Made by a program: the position numbers and the translations under genes
The notes under the pieces: generated by a model
Database searches by the model: none
Told to the model about the DNA's origin: nothing
What the model saw: only the letters and a program-made list of their open reading frames with translations
Shown: in pieces, positions 18,036-26,989 of the stretch
Position numbering within the stretch: the stretch's first letter is position 1
How the letters are laid out: every line of letters begins with the position of its first letter
DNA from: Oscillospiraceae bacterium
GTDB lineage: Bacteria > Bacillota > Clostridia > Oscillospirales > Oscillospiraceae
DNA length: 64,000 nucleotides
Assembly: GCA_015067975.1 (NCBI GenBank)
Contig: SVLK01000002.1
Coordinates: 1 to 64,000 of the forward strand
Direction of reading: 5' to 3'

Positions 18036-18686
18036 ATGGCCAACAAGACCATTAACCCCACCCGTATGGAGCTGACGCGGCTGAAAGGCCGTGTCAAGAC
18101 CGCCGTGCGCGGTCACAAGCTGCTGAAGGATAAGCGGGATGAGCTGATGAAGCAGTTCATGGAAGTGGTCCGGAAGAACCGTGCGCTGCGCCGTCGTGTG
18201 GAAGAGGGGCTGGAAAAGGCAGGAGCGGCCATGACCGTGGCCTCTGCCGTCATGTCTCCGGAGATGCTGGAACAGGCGCTGCTTTATCCTAAGCAGAGCG
18301 TGGAGCTGGACGTGACGTACCGCAATATCATGAGCGTCAATGTGCCGGTGTATCATTACCAGACCGCCAACGAGGATTCTACTGAAATCTACCCCTATGG
18401 CTTTGCCCAGACCAGCGGTGAGCTGGATGCGGCGTTGGAGGCGTTGGGGAAGGTGTTTCGGGATATGCTGGAGTTGGCAGAGGTGGAAAAGACCATGCAG
18501 CTGCTGGCACAGGATATCGAAAAGACGCGCCGTCGCGTTAACGCGCTGGAGTATGTGGTGATCCCCGAGATGCAGCGTAATATCCGCTACATTACCATGA
18601 AGCTGGATGAAAACGAGCGCGGCAACACCACCAGATTGATGAAAGTCAAGGAAATGGTGCTGCAGGACGCCCACAATTACAAATAA
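18036..18686 (+). CDS. atpD: V-type ATP synthase subunit D (central axle)
   Basis: 216 residues forming the long antiparallel coiled coil of the rotor axle; N-terminal NPTRMELTRLKGRVK and C-terminal RRVNALEYVVIPEMQRNIRYI are diagnostic. SD GAGGTGAG precedes ATG 18036. Last gene of the operon, followed by a terminator. Confidence 0.95.
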   Translation: MANKTINPTRMELTRLKGRVKTAVRGHKLLKDKRDELMKQFMEVVRKNRALRRRVEEGLEKAGAAMTVASAVMSPEMLEQALLYPKQSVELDVTYRNIMSVNVPVYHYQTANEDSTEIYPYGFAQTSGELDAALEALGKVFRDMLELAEVEKTMQLLAQDIEKTRRRVNALEYVVIPEMQRNIRYITMKLDENERGNTTRLMKVKEMVLQDAHNYK

Positions 18687-18690
18687 GAGA

Positions 18691-18735
18691 AAAGGACCTG
18701 TTGCAGAATGAGAATTCTGCAACAGGTCCTTTTAT
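18691..18735. terminator. Bidirectional terminator between atpD and the alarmone synthetase
   Basis: Perfect 19-bp stem (18691-18709 with 18714-18732), 4-nt loop; T and A tracts on both flanks serve the convergent genes. Confidence 0.9.
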
Positions 18736-18739
18736 GTAC

Positions 18740-19432
18740 TTATGCGTAGTATTCCGGTTGCTCACCCAGATAGATGTTCTGCATCTCCCGGTCTATCTCA
18801 CTGATGGCCTCACTGCACAGCCGCAGCCGGGCAGCATCACTTTCGGAGAAAGCACGATCGGATTTGTAGCGCAGTTCGTGCTCCAGACTGGCCCACATGT
18901 CCATGGCGATGGTGCGCAGCTGCACTTCCACCGGCAGGTGCAGTGTGCCTTCGGAGATGACGATCGGTACATCCAGAATCAGATGCAAACTGCGATAACC
19001 GGTGTCCTTTGGCTCTTTGATATAGTCCGCCTCACGCTTGATCCCAAACGATTCGGTGCGTGTCAGCAGACGACGCATATAGTAGATATCGTCCAGATAG
19101 TTGCAGATTACGCGCACACCTGCCACATCCTGGATGTGGGCGTAGATGTTGTCAATGGTGACCGCCAGACCGCGCCGCTCCAGCTTGTCGATGATGCTGT
19201 CCAGCGTCTTGATGCGGTACTCGATATGATGGATGGGGGAGTGGTCGTACATGCTGGCAAATTCTTCGTCCAGAATTTCCAGCTGCGCTACTGCCATTTT
19301 CAGGGCGCTGCGATACAGGTGATTCACCCGCACCATGCCCTGCGCCAACTCCCGTCGGTCAGGCGATACGGCGTGGGGAACAGAAAGGGTTGGATCATGG
19401 GCGCGGATACTGCTGTGTTTTTCAATCAACAT
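18740..19432 (-). CDS. Small alarmone (ppGpp) synthetase, RelQ/YjbM type
   Basis: 230-residue single-domain RelA/SpoT synthetase that transfers pyrophosphate from ATP to GDP/GTP. Motifs: DVAGVRVICNY, YIKEPKDTGYRSLHLI and PVEVQLRTIAMDMWASLEHELRYK. No hydrolase or ACT domain, as expected of small synthetases. ATG 19432 chosen for GGAGG upstream; an in-frame ATG at 19489 would add 19 residues without an SD. An extended -10 (TGCTATACT on the minus strand near 19469-19477) lies upstream. Confidence 0.92.
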   Translation of the reverse strand: MLIEKHSSIRAHDPTLSVPHAVSPDRRELAQGMVRVNHLYRSALKMAVAQLEILDEEFASMYDHSPIHHIEYRIKTLDSIIDKLERRGLAVTIDNIYAHIQDVAGVRVICNYLDDIYYMRRLLTRTESFGIKREADYIKEPKDTGYRSLHLILDVPIVISEGTLHLPVEVQLRTIAMDMWASLEHELRYKSDRAFSESDAARLRLCSEAISEIDREMQNIYLGEQPEYYA

Positions 19433-19563
19433 GGGGGATATAGCCTCCTCATGGTATGTTATGATAACAGTATAGCACAGATTTTGCATTTTGTATGAAC
19501 AAATGGCAAAGTTTTGACAAAAACACAGCGGCCGGAGTGATCCGGCCGCTGCTGCATATGTTT

Positions 19564-19875
19564 TTAATGTAACAGGGCTTCCAGTTCTGTCTTAGAACGC
19601 AGACCCACCAACGAACCGCTCAGCGTGCCGCCGCGGAACACCTTCACTGTGGGAATGCTGACAATGCCAAACCGGGCAGCCAGCTGCGGTTCTTCGTCTA
19701 CGTTGATTTTGCCGACTTTGGCCGTGCCCTCATAGTCCTCAGCCAACTGAGCGATCACGGGAGCGAGCATCTGGCACGGACCGCACCAGGGAGCCCAGAA
19801 ATCTACCAGTACCGGTACATCGCTGCGCAGCACCTCTGCTTCAAAATTATCGTTCGTGATTTTAATTGCTGCCAT
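19564..19875 (-). CDS. trxA: Thioredoxin
   Basis: 103 residues, full thioredoxin fold with active site WCGPC and cis-Pro in IPTVKVF. Reduces protein disulfides. SD AAAGGAGG before ATG 19875. It lies just downstream of the FTR-like gene on the same strand, its probable reductant. Confidence 0.97.
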   Translation of the reverse strand: MAAIKITNDNFEAEVLRSDVPVLVDFWAPWCGPCQMLAPVIAQLAEDYEGTAKVGKINVDEEPQLAARFGIVSIPTVKVFRGGTLSGSLVGLRSKTELEALLH

Positions 19876-19900
19876 GGGAAATCCTCCTTTGACAATACGT

Positions 19901-20098
19901 TTACTTTTCTTTGTAGTATAGCAGACAGTGGCAAAAACCCTCGTAGTCCGGATCTTTGATCTGATCGCGGAACTCCTGACACATGCAGCGATTTGCCTCT
20001 GTCCGTTCCAACCGGCATGGGCAGTAACCGCCGGTGCGCTCCAGTCCCTGCCGGATGGTATTGACGACTGCTGCGTCGGGATTGAGTGTGATCTTCAT
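19901..20098 (-). CDS. Ferredoxin:thioredoxin reductase catalytic-chain-like protein
   Basis: 65-residue protein with three cysteine pairs, CPC (26-28), CMC (38-40) and CHC (56-58), the set that holds the 4Fe-4S cluster and redox disulfide in ferredoxin:thioredoxin reductase. Spacing is that of short anaerobe homologues, not the plant CPC-X16-CPC-X8-CHC. It lies 25 bp upstream of trxA, so the pair likely moves electrons from ferredoxin to thioredoxin. No variable (alpha) chain gene is adjacent. Confidence 0.85.
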   Translation of the reverse strand: MKITLNPDAAVVNTIRQGLERTGGYCPCRLERTEANRCMCQEFRDQIKDPDYEGFCHCLLYYKEK

Positions 20099-20303
20099 AA
20101 AGTTGCCTCCTGCGCATGCTTGTTGTGTTATTCATAGCATACGGCAGAGAAACAAAAAAGTCTGTGCTATTTGCAACAGAGTGAAAAAAACTGCAGGGCG
20201 GGCCGCCATCATTCGGCACTTTTTTTCGTACATTTGACGCTGTTGACTTCCCAAATGAAAGCATGTGTGCTATACTATAAAAAATTAATGTGGAGGGGAA
20301 GGC

Positions 20304-21215
20304 ATGAAGGGCTACATTGGAAGCGTACGCTTCTTTAAAAACTTGATTTTGCTGCTGGTGATCATCTTTATTGCTGTTCCTACCACGTTTTCCATTCGCT
20401 ACAAGGGACAGATCAAAGATCTGCAGGCGGAGCTGGAGCAGCAGAGCAACAAGCTGGAGCAGCAGAACAAAGATCTGCAGGCGGAGATCGAGCGGCTGAA
20501 AGACCACCATATCGATCCGGATGGCCCGGCATATCAGGCCCTGTATCCCGACTTTTACGCGCCGCAGGAACTGACGGCCGATCAGGCGGAGGACGGTGTC
20601 ATCTATCTCACCTTTGACGACGGACCTTCTGCCCGCACACCGGAGGTGCTGCAGATCCTGCGTGAGGAGAATGTGAAAGCGACTTTCTTTGTCATTGGCC
20701 GTGCGGACGGACAGTCCCGGCAGTGGATGAAGGATATTGTGGCGGACGGACATACGCTGGGTATGCACACCTACACCCATAATTACGATCAGATCTACGC
20801 TTCTGTAGAGGCATATCTGGACGATATGTACCAGATTTTCACCTTGATCAAAGATGCCACCGGCGTAACACCTACGGTGTTTCGTTTCCCCGGCGGCAGC
20901 ATCAACGGTTACAACTACGAGGTCAGTCAGGACATCTTGTCGGAAATGTTGCGGCGCGGTTTCGTGCCCTACGACTGGAACATTTCCAGCGGCGATGCTT
21001 CCGGCAGCGACACCACCAGCGATATGATCTTGAACAATGTAGTGGGGGGTGCATCCGGAACTGACAGAGGGATAGTGCTGATGCACGATGCTTCCCCCAA
21101 ATATACCACTGTGGCAGCACTGCGGCCCATGATCACGCAGCTGCGCAATATGGGGTTCCGCTTTGATTGCTTGCATCCGGAGACAAAACCGATTTTGTTT
21201 GGCTATAGTTATTAA
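20304..21215 (+). CDS. Membrane-anchored polysaccharide deacetylase
   Basis: 303 residues. N-terminal signal anchor (about 12-32), coiled coil 37-68 (ELEQQSNKLEQQNKDLQAE), then a NodB-type carbohydrate esterase family 4 domain: YLTFDDGPSARTP (catalytic Asp and metal Asp), GMHTYTHNYDQIY (metal His pair), RFPGGS and IVLMHDAS. It would deacetylate cell-wall glycan outside the membrane. SD GGAGGGGAAGGC precedes ATG 20304; an extended -10 TGCTATACT (20268-20276) lies upstream. Followed by a bactofilin 21 bp downstream. Confidence 0.93.
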   Translation: MKGYIGSVRFFKNLILLLVIIFIAVPTTFSIRYKGQIKDLQAELEQQSNKLEQQNKDLQAEIERLKDHHIDPDGPAYQALYPDFYAPQELTADQAEDGVIYLTFDDGPSARTPEVLQILREENVKATFFVIGRADGQSRQWMKDIVADGHTLGMHTYTHNYDQIYASVEAYLDDMYQIFTLIKDATGVTPTVFRFPGGSINGYNYEVSQDILSEMLRRGFVPYDWNISSGDASGSDTTSDMILNNVVGGASGTDRGIVLMHDASPKYTTVAALRPMITQLRNMGFRFDCLHPETKPILFGYSY

Positions 21216-21236
21216 GTATACATAGGAGGAAGAATC

Positions 21237-21821
21237 ATGAGCGCAAAAGAGAATCTCAATGAGGCAATGTTCAGCATGTTCGGTGTAGGCAAGGATCCCA
21301 ACGCTGCTGAGAATCCCCCCAAGGCAACTCCCGCAGCTCCCGCACCTGTTGCTGCACCGCAGAATGTGGCACGGCAGGATACGGCGGTAACGTATTTGGC
21401 TCCCGGGTCCGTGATGGAAGGTAAGCTGAAGACCAAGGGCGATGTGAATATCGCGGGAGACTTCACCGGTGACATCACCGCCACCGGCAAGGTAACGCTG
21501 CACTCCAACTTGAACGGTAATGTGACCGCTGCCAATGTGCAGTTGGTAGGCTGCCGTCTGGTGGGTGACATCATTGCTACCGGCGTTGTGGTGCTGGATT
21601 CTGAAGCTTCCGTGGAAGGTAAGATCACGGCCAGCGACTTGATCTGCGCCGGCCACGTCAAGGGCGATCTGGAGATCAGGAACAACATTGCGCTGAAGGC
21701 CAACACCTCTGTGGAGGGCAATATTGTTACCGGCAGCATGACCATGGAACAGGGCGCCATCATCAACGGCAGCATGACCATGAAGCCCGCTGCCAAGAAG
21801 GCCGAGGAAGAGAAGAAATAA
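21237..21821 (+). CDS. Bactofilin-family cytoskeletal protein
   Basis: 194 residues: disordered Ala/Pro-rich N-terminus (about 18-48), a bactofilin beta-helix core (about 55-180) with regular hydrophobic ladder such as GDVNIAGDFTGDITATGKVTL, and a short basic tail. Bactofilins polymerise and scaffold cell-wall enzymes; co-transcription with the deacetylase suggests that it positions that enzyme (inference). SD AGGAGGAAG before ATG 21237. Confidence 0.92.
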   Translation: MSAKENLNEAMFSMFGVGKDPNAAENPPKATPAAPAPVAAPQNVARQDTAVTYLAPGSVMEGKLKTKGDVNIAGDFTGDITATGKVTLHSNLNGNVTAANVQLVGCRLVGDIIATGVVVLDSEASVEGKITASDLICAGHVKGDLEIRNNIALKANTSVEGNIVTGSMTMEQGAIINGSMTMKPAAKKAEEEKK

Positions 21822-21837
21822 GCGATATAACCAAGAT

Positions 21838-21880
21838 AAAAGAAGTGCCGAAAACGCTTACGTTTTCGGCACTTCTTTTT
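21838..21880 (+). terminator. Terminator after the bactofilin gene
   Basis: Long stem AAGTGCCGAAAACG paired with CGTTTTCGGCACTT and followed by T5; it also abuts the 3' end of the convergent tRNA. Confidence 0.9.
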
Positions 21881-21956
21881 GGCACCCCCGGGAGGATTCG
21901 AACCTCTGGCCTGCCGCTTAGGAGGCGGCCGCTCTATCCAGCTGAGCTACGGGGGC
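21880..21956 (-). tRNA. tRNA-Arg (anticodon CCT)
   Basis: 77 nt cloverleaf on the minus strand: acceptor GCCCCCG with CGGGGGT, D-arm GCTCAGCTGGATAGAGC, anticodon loop CTCCTAA with CCT, T-arm with GTTCGAATC, and encoded CCA. It reads the rare AGG codon. Intact, with no sign of an element inserted. Confidence 0.96.
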
Positions 21957-22029
21957 ATATGCGTAGCTATTGTACCTTTCATCGGTGCATTTTGTCAATG
22001 CAAAATAGAGAAAAGCCCGGTGTGCGCTC

Positions 22030-22058
22030 TTGAAATCCTGTTGTAAAGAGCATATAAT
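22030..22058 (+). promoter_or_regulatory. Promoter of typA
   Basis: TTGAAA (22030-22035), 17-bp spacer, consensus TATAAT (22053-22058), about 55 nt of leader before the start. Confidence 0.75.
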
Positions 22059-22121
22059 ATCAAGGTTAGTGAACAGGATGCTTCCATATTTTCTGTGCAG
22101 ACAGAAGGAGACGATATACCA

Positions 22122-23948
22122 ATGAGAAACGAAAAATTACGCAACGTAGCTATCATCGCCCACGTTGACCACGGCAAGACCACGCTGGTGGACGAAATGC
22201 TGAAACAGGGCGGCGCTTACCGCGAAAATCAGGAGGCGGTGGACCGAGTCATGGACTCCAACGATCTGGAGCGCGAACGCGGTATTACCATTCTGGCCAA
22301 AAATACAGCTATCCAGTACGGCGACACCAAGATCAACATTGTGGACACCCCCGGCCACGCCGACTTTGGCGGCGAGGTGGAGCGCATTTTGAAGATGGTC
22401 AACGGCGTCATCCTGCTGGTGGACGCCGCGGAAGGCCCCATGCCTCAGACACGCTTCGTGCTCTCCCGTGCGCTGGAACTGGGTCACCGCGTCATCGTGG
22501 TGGTCAACAAGATCGACCGCCCCGATCAGCGCATCCATGAGGTGATGGACGAGGTGCTGGAACTGCTGATGGATCTGGACGCCACGGAGGAACAGTTCGA
22601 TTCCCCCACGCTGTTCTGCTCCGGCCGACAGGGTACGGCTTCCTACTCTCCCGATGTGGCGGGTACTGACCTCAAGCCGCTGTTTGACACCATCCTTGAC
22701 TATATTCCTGCCCCTGAAGCGGAGCTGGATCAGCCTTTCCAGATGTTGGTGAGCGCCATCGACTACAACGAGTTTGTGGGCCGTATCGCCATCGGCCGTA
22801 TTGAACGCGGTAGCCTGAAGCAGAATCAGGAGATCGCCGTGTGCAACTACCACGCACCAGATGCACCTGCCAAGAAGGCCAAGGCAGTCAGCATGTATGA
22901 GTTTGACGGTCTGGGCAGAAAGCCCATCACCGAAGCAACCGCCGGCAATATCATTGCCCTGAGCGGCATCGGAGAGATCACCATTGGCGATACGATCTGT
23001 GTGCCTGCCTGTGTGGAGCCGCTGCCTTTTGTGCAGATCAGCGCCCCGACGGTGGAAATGACCTTTGCCATCAATGACTCGCCCTATGCCGGCCGTGAGG
23101 GCAAGTTCGTCACTTCCCGTCAGCTGCGTGAGCGCCTTTTCCGCGAGACGCTGAAGGATGTGTCGCTGCGCGTTACTGAGCTGGAAGGCTCCACGGATGC
23201 CTTCAATGTGGCCGGCCGCGGTGAAATGAGTCTGTCGATCCTGATCGAAACCATGCGCCGTGAGGGTTATGAGTTTCAGGTTTCCCCGCCCCGCGTACTG
23301 TACCGCACCATTGACGGTGTGCTGTGCGAGCCGCTGGAACGTCTGGTGGTGGACGTTCCTTCCGATGCGGTGGGCGCGGTGATTGAAAAGCTGGGCAGCC
23401 GCAAGGGTGACCTGCTGGAGATGAATCCTGTGGGCAATCGCATGAAGATCGAGTTTTTGATTCCCTCCCGCGGCTTGTTCGGTTATCGCAACGAGTTCCT
23501 GACCGATACCAAGGGCGAGGGTATCATGGCCAGTGTGTTTGAAAAGTATGCACCCCACAGAGGGGAACTGAACCGCCGCAACACCGGCTCTTTGGTGTCT
23601 TTTGAAACCGGCGAATCGGTGGCATACGGCCTGTTTAACGCGCAGGAGCGCGGTGCGCTGTTCATTGGCCCCGGCGTGAAGGTGTACGAGGGTATGATCG
23701 TGGGTGTGTGCCCCAAGCAGGAGGACGTGGTGGTCAACGTGTGCCGCCGCAAGCAGCTGACCAATATGCGCGCTGCCGGCAGCGATGAGGCGCTGCGCCT
23801 TGTGCCGCCCCGCAAGCTGAGTCTGGAGCAGTGTCTGGAATTTTTGGCAGATGACGAATTGCTGGAGGTTACTCCTGAGAACCTGCGTATGCGCAAGACA
23901 ATTCTTAACCACGAAAAGCGCATGAAAGCCATCCACAAGAAAAAGTAA
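22122..23948 (+). CDS. typA: Translational GTPase TypA/BipA
   Basis: 608-residue ribosome-binding GTPase. G domain motifs: [12 protein letters not shown] (P-loop), RERGITI (switch I), [11 protein letters not shown] (G3), NKIDRPD (G4); then EF-Tu-like domain 2, EF-G-like domains III and V, and the BipA C-terminal domain. Acts in 50S assembly and stress adaptation. ATG 22122 follows AGAAGGAG; an in-frame ATG at 22095 lacks an SD. Confidence 0.97.
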   Translation: MRNEKLRNVAIIAHVDHGKTTLVDEMLKQGGAYRENQEAVDRVMDSNDLERERGITILAKNTAIQYGDTKINIVDTPGHADFGGEVERILKMVNGVILLVDAAEGPMPQTRFVLSRALELGHRVIVVVNKIDRPDQRIHEVMDEVLELLMDLDATEEQFDSPTLFCSGRQGTASYSPDVAGTDLKPLFDTILDYIPAPEAELDQPFQMLVSAIDYNEFVGRIAIGRIERGSLKQNQEIAVCNYHAPDAPAKKAKAVSMYEFDGLGRKPITEATAGNIIALSGIGEITIGDTICVPACVEPLPFVQISAPTVEMTFAINDSPYAGREGKFVTSRQLRERLFRETLKDVSLRVTELEGSTDAFNVAGRGEMSLSILIETMRREGYEFQVSPPRVLYRTIDGVLCEPLERLVVDVPSDAVGAVIEKLGSRKGDLLEMNPVGNRMKIEFLIPSRGLFGYRNEFLTDTKGEGIMASVFEKYAPHRGELNRRNTGSLVSFETGESVAYGLFNAQERGALFIGPGVKVYEGMIVGVCPKQEDVVVNVCRRKQLTNMRAAGSDEALRLVPPRKLSLEQCLEFLADDELLEVTPENLRMRKTILNHEKRMKAIHKKK

Positions 23949-23956
23949 ATCCTGTG

Positions 23957-23993
23957 GCGAAGCCGCACCAAAACTGGTGTGGCTTCGTTCTGT
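23957..23993 (+). terminator. Probable terminator of typA
   Basis: Stem GCGAAGCCGCACCA paired with TGGTGTGGCTTCGT (one G-T), AAAC loop, short T-rich tail. Confidence 0.6.
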
Positions 23994-24009
23994 TTATGAA
24001 GGTTTTTTA

Positions 24010-24038
24010 TGGACAAGGTGTTTTGATTTTGTTAAAAT
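24010..24038 (+). promoter_or_regulatory. Promoter of the 24163 gene
   Basis: TGGACA (24010-24015), 17-bp spacer, TAAAAT (24033-24038). A leader of about 118 nt follows, with a small CTGCCCC/GGGCAG hairpin just before the SD. Confidence 0.55.
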
Positions 24039-24162
24039 AGAAGAGAGAATTGTTTGGAACTCATAAACAAAAATGTTGCATATGCCATAGGATGATGCAT
24101 CGCACCATGCTAAAATTTGCATAAATTATAAGCTGCCCCAAGGGCAGAGAAGGGAGCATACA

Positions 24163-24534
24163 ATGAAATTTTATCCTCTGACCAATGAACTGGCTGCCGA
24201 GGTGGTGGCTGCCGGCTACAAAGAAGGGCGCGAGATCGGCAAGGTGCGCTTAGGTGACAAGTGCCTGTACTTCCGTGACAGACTGAAGGTGTACTATATC
24301 CCCTATGAAGACATGACCCGTGTGTTCCGCCGCGTGCTGCTGATCCCCGCGAAGATGTGCTGCGGCAAGGGTGACTTTGAGGTGGAAAATATCGTCATCT
24401 GCACCGCTGAGGGAGAAAAAGCCCAGATCCAGCTGCCCGGCGAGCGCGCAGGCAAAATCATGCTGGAAGAGCTGACTCGCCTTGCCCCCAATGCTGAGGT
24501 TGGAAAACCCGGCGATTTGGCACAAAAAATGTGA
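24163..24534 (+). CDS. Conserved-looking hypothetical protein
   Basis: 123 residues, soluble, no signal or membrane segment. The middle reads like a small beta-rich domain (GDKCLYFRDRLKVYYIPYEDMTRVFRRVLLIP), with a CC pair in KMCCGKGDF, resembling PH-like or transcript-level regulatory beta-barrels, but I cannot assign a family. AGAAGGGAG precedes ATG 24163. Codon use matches its neighbours, so it looks like a genuine gene. It stands alone between typA and the cstA operon. Confidence 0.75.
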   Translation: MKFYPLTNELAAEVVAAGYKEGREIGKVRLGDKCLYFRDRLKVYYIPYEDMTRVFRRVLLIPAKMCCGKGDFEVENIVICTAEGEKAQIQLPGERAGKIMLEELTRLAPNAEVGKPGDLAQKM

Positions 24535-24606
24535 GTTAGCCGCCTTTCATGTACGGAATTTATAAAGTCTGTATAAAATATTTATAAAATTTTATCGAAA
24601 AGGGGG

Positions 24607-24660
24607 TTGTTATTTGCGTCCCTTAGCGGTAAAATGATATTCGTAAACATTTTGTTTACG
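24607..24660 (+). promoter_or_regulatory. Promoter and palindromic operator of the cstA operon
   Basis: TTGTTA (24607-24612), 17-bp spacer, TAAAAT (24630-24635). Starting 6 bp downstream is a perfect palindrome CGTAAACA-TTT-TGTTTACG (24642-24660) covering the predicted start point, the position of a repressor site. The regulator is unknown. Confidence 0.6.
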
Positions 24661-24693
24661 TCGCATTATCCATTTTGAGGAGAGACCGTACTT

Positions 24694-25215
24694 ATGACAT
24701 CCAGAGAAGCTCTGCAAACCCTTTTGAAATCCTACTGGCGCTATTACAACGTAAAAGAAGAGGGTGTGGAAGCACCGTTTGCTGCAGAGGCTGAGTTCGT
24801 CTCCAAGGACGAGCAGTACTTCCTGGTCAAGTCAGCCAAGCTGGGAGAATCCAATTCCTTTGAGTACATCTACTTTGCCACCGTGGAGCATTTGACACTG
24901 GCACTGGCACAGGAACTGGACGAGACGGCTTGGGCGCGCGGCATGGCCCGCGTAGTGCCCAAACCCAACCATCGCAACAGTGATGTGCATCTGATCGTTT
25001 TGGCTGACAAGATGGATGATGATGCGGCAAAATTTCTTGAAAAGCTTCACCGTTATGAGAGTTATCATCATACCTGGTGGGGCTGGAGTCATTACCGTGT
25101 GGTTGCTTTGGAGACTTCCACGGGGCGTCTGGTCTTTAACCGGATGGGCCAGATCCTTAAGAAGCTCTTTCGCAATATAAAATCTGCAATCAAAAAGGAG
25201 AGTAATGAGAAATGA
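24694..25215 (+). CDS. Hypothetical protein coupled to cstA
   Basis: 173 residues, cytoplasmic. N-terminal two-thirds look like an alpha/beta domain (EAEFVSKDEQYFLVKSAKL, DVHLIVLADKMDDDA), then aromatic YESYHHTWWGWSHYR and a basic tail (LKKLFRNIKSAIKK). I do not recognise the family. GAGGAGAGACC precedes ATG 24694. Its stop overlaps the cstA start (ATGA at 25212), so the two are translationally coupled; a regulatory or accessory role for the transporter is likely but inferred. Confidence 0.8.
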   Translation: MTSREALQTLLKSYWRYYNVKEEGVEAPFAAEAEFVSKDEQYFLVKSAKLGESNSFEYIYFATVEHLTLALAQELDETAWARGMARVVPKPNHRNSDVHLIVLADKMDDDAAKFLEKLHRYESYHHTWWGWSHYRVVALETSTGRLVFNRMGQILKKLFRNIKSAIKKESNEK

Positions 25216-26912
25216 CTGCTATTCTGATCATTCTCGCTGCAATCGTCCTGCTGGTCATCGGTTACCTGACCTATGGTGCCTGGCTGGCCAAGGAGTGGGG
25301 CGTTGATCCCACCCGCAAGACTCCCGCTATCGAAGTGAACGACGGTGTTGACTATGTCGCCGCCAAGCCCGCTGTTCTGATGGGCCATCACTTCTCCTCC
25401 ATCGCAGGCGCTGGCCCCATCAACGGCCCCATCCAGGCTGCCGTGTTCGGTTGGGTTCCCGTGTTCCTGTGGTGCATCATCGGTGGTATTTTCATCGGTG
25501 GTCTGCATGACTACGGCGCTCTGTTCGCTTCCACCCGTAACGGTGGTAAGTCCGTCGGCGAGATCATCAGCACTTCTATGGGCTCCCGCGCCAAGAAGCT
25601 GTTCATCATCTTCGCCCTGCTGGTGCTGATCCTGGTCATCGCTTCCTTCGTGAACGTTGTTGCCGGCACCTTCTTCTCCGACAACGCTGGCTTCATCACC
25701 ACCAACCCCACCGGTAACGAGACCACCGCTATGGTGTCCGTGCTGTTCATCGTGCTGGCTATCATCTATGGTATGATGACCACCAAGTTCGGCATGAAGA
25801 CCGTTCCCGCCACCATCATTGGCCTGATCGGTGTTTGCCTGGCTCTGGTGATCGGTCTGAACTTCGGTCTGGCTCTGGGCCGTACCACTTGGATCATCAT
25901 CATTGCTGCTTACATCACCATCGCTTCCATCGTTCCCGTGTGGATCCTGCTGCAGCCCCGTGACTATCTGTCCAGCTACCTGCTGTACGCCATGATGGTC
26001 ATCGCTGTTGTCGGTATCATCCTGTCCGGCATCGGCAACCTGGGTGGCCCTGCTGAGTTCACCCTGCCCGCCTTCACCGGCAAGAAGGGTCTGTTCCCCA
26101 CCCTGTTCATCACCGTGGCTTGCGGTGCTTGCTCCGGCTTCCACAGCCTGATCGCTTCCGGTACCACTGCCAAGCAGCTGGAGAACGAGAAGGATGCCAA
26201 GCTGATCGGTTACGGCGCTATGCTGATCGAGTCCGCTCTGGGCATCATCTCCCTGATCGCTGTTGGTATGGTGGCTGACAAGTTCATCATCGACGGCGCT
26301 TTCAAGGGTGCTCCCGCTGTTGCTTTCGCTACCGGTATCGCCACCATGTTCGGTGTTGAGACTTCCACCATCTATGGCACCATCTATGCTCTGCTGACCC
26401 TGGCTGTCTCCGTCTTCGCTCTGACCTCTCTGGACTCCGGTACTCGTCTGTCCCGTTACATGTTCGGCGAGCTGCTGCTGAAGGAAGGCGAAGCTTCCTG
26501 GAAGGATGCTTCCGGTCTGCGCAAGGTCTTTTCTAACCCCCTGGTCTGCACTCTGGTCATGGTCGGTATCGGCTCCGTGCTGGGCGGCCTGTCCCTGAGC
26601 GCTATCTGGGGCCTGTTCGGCGCTGCTAACCAGCTGCTGGCCGGTCTGGCTCTGATGGCTGTTGCTGCTTGGCTGGGCAACATCGGCAAGAACAACAAGA
26701 TGTTCTACCTCCCCATGATCTTCATGCTGGCTGCTACCATCACCCAGCTGGTCAAGACCGTTATCGCCAAGGTCGCCGCCGTTTCCGCCGGTGCTCCTTG
26801 GGGCGACTGGTTCCAGCTGATCTTCGCCGCCGCCATGGTGGTCCTGTCCGTGATCCTGGTCATCGAGGGTGTTGCCACCTTCTCCAAGCAGGCTAAGAAG
26901 GCTGCCAAGTAA
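25212..26912 (+). CDS. cstA: CstA-family carbon-starvation transporter
   Basis: 566 residues, about 14-16 transmembrane segments, with the CstA signature near the N-terminus (GHHFSSIAGAGPINGPIQAA) and TSLDSGTRLSRYMFGELL near the C-terminus. Family members import pyruvate or peptides on carbon limitation. Shorter than E. coli CstA (about 700 residues), as usual in clostridia. Codon use is strikingly biased (GCT, GGT, TCC, ACC, CTG, ATC), unlike most neighbours, a sign of high expression. SD AAAGGAGAG lies in the preceding gene. Confidence 0.95.
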   Translation: MTAILIILAAIVLLVIGYLTYGAWLAKEWGVDPTRKTPAIEVNDGVDYVAAKPAVLMGHHFSSIAGAGPINGPIQAAVFGWVPVFLWCIIGGIFIGGLHDYGALFASTRNGGKSVGEIISTSMGSRAKKLFIIFALLVLILVIASFVNVVAGTFFSDNAGFITTNPTGNETTAMVSVLFIVLAIIYGMMTTKFGMKTVPATIIGLIGVCLALVIGLNFGLALGRTTWIIIIAAYITIASIVPVWILLQPRDYLSSYLLYAMMVIAVVGIILSGIGNLGGPAEFTLPAFTGKKGLFPTLFITVACGACSGFHSLIASGTTAKQLENEKDAKLIGYGAMLIESALGIISLIAVGMVADKFIIDGAFKGAPAVAFATGIATMFGVETSTIYGTIYALLTLAVSVFALTSLDSGTRLSRYMFGELLLKEGEASWKDASGLRKVFSNPLVCTLVMVGIGSVLGGLSLSAIWGLFGAANQLLAGLALMAVAAWLGNIGKNNKMFYLPMIFMLAATITQLVKTVIAKVAAVSAGAPWGDWFQLIFAAAMVVLSVILVIEGVATFSKQAKKAAK

Positions 26913-26945
26913 GTTGTTTAACTAAAAGTCTTCATCCGGTTACTT

Positions 26946-26981
26946 AAAAAACTCCCGCCCGTATCGGGCGGGAGTTTTTAT
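26946..26981. terminator. Terminator between cstA and the convergent reductase gene
   Basis: Stem AAAAACTCCCGCCCG with CGGGCGGGAGTTTTT and small loop; usable from both sides. Confidence 0.9.
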
Positions 26982-26989
26982 TTGCTTTT

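Noticed and set aside
22137-23936. A 599-codon minus-strand frame opposite typA
   Set aside because: Antisense to a clear TypA gene; His/Gln-rich composition typical of shadow frames in GC-rich genes.
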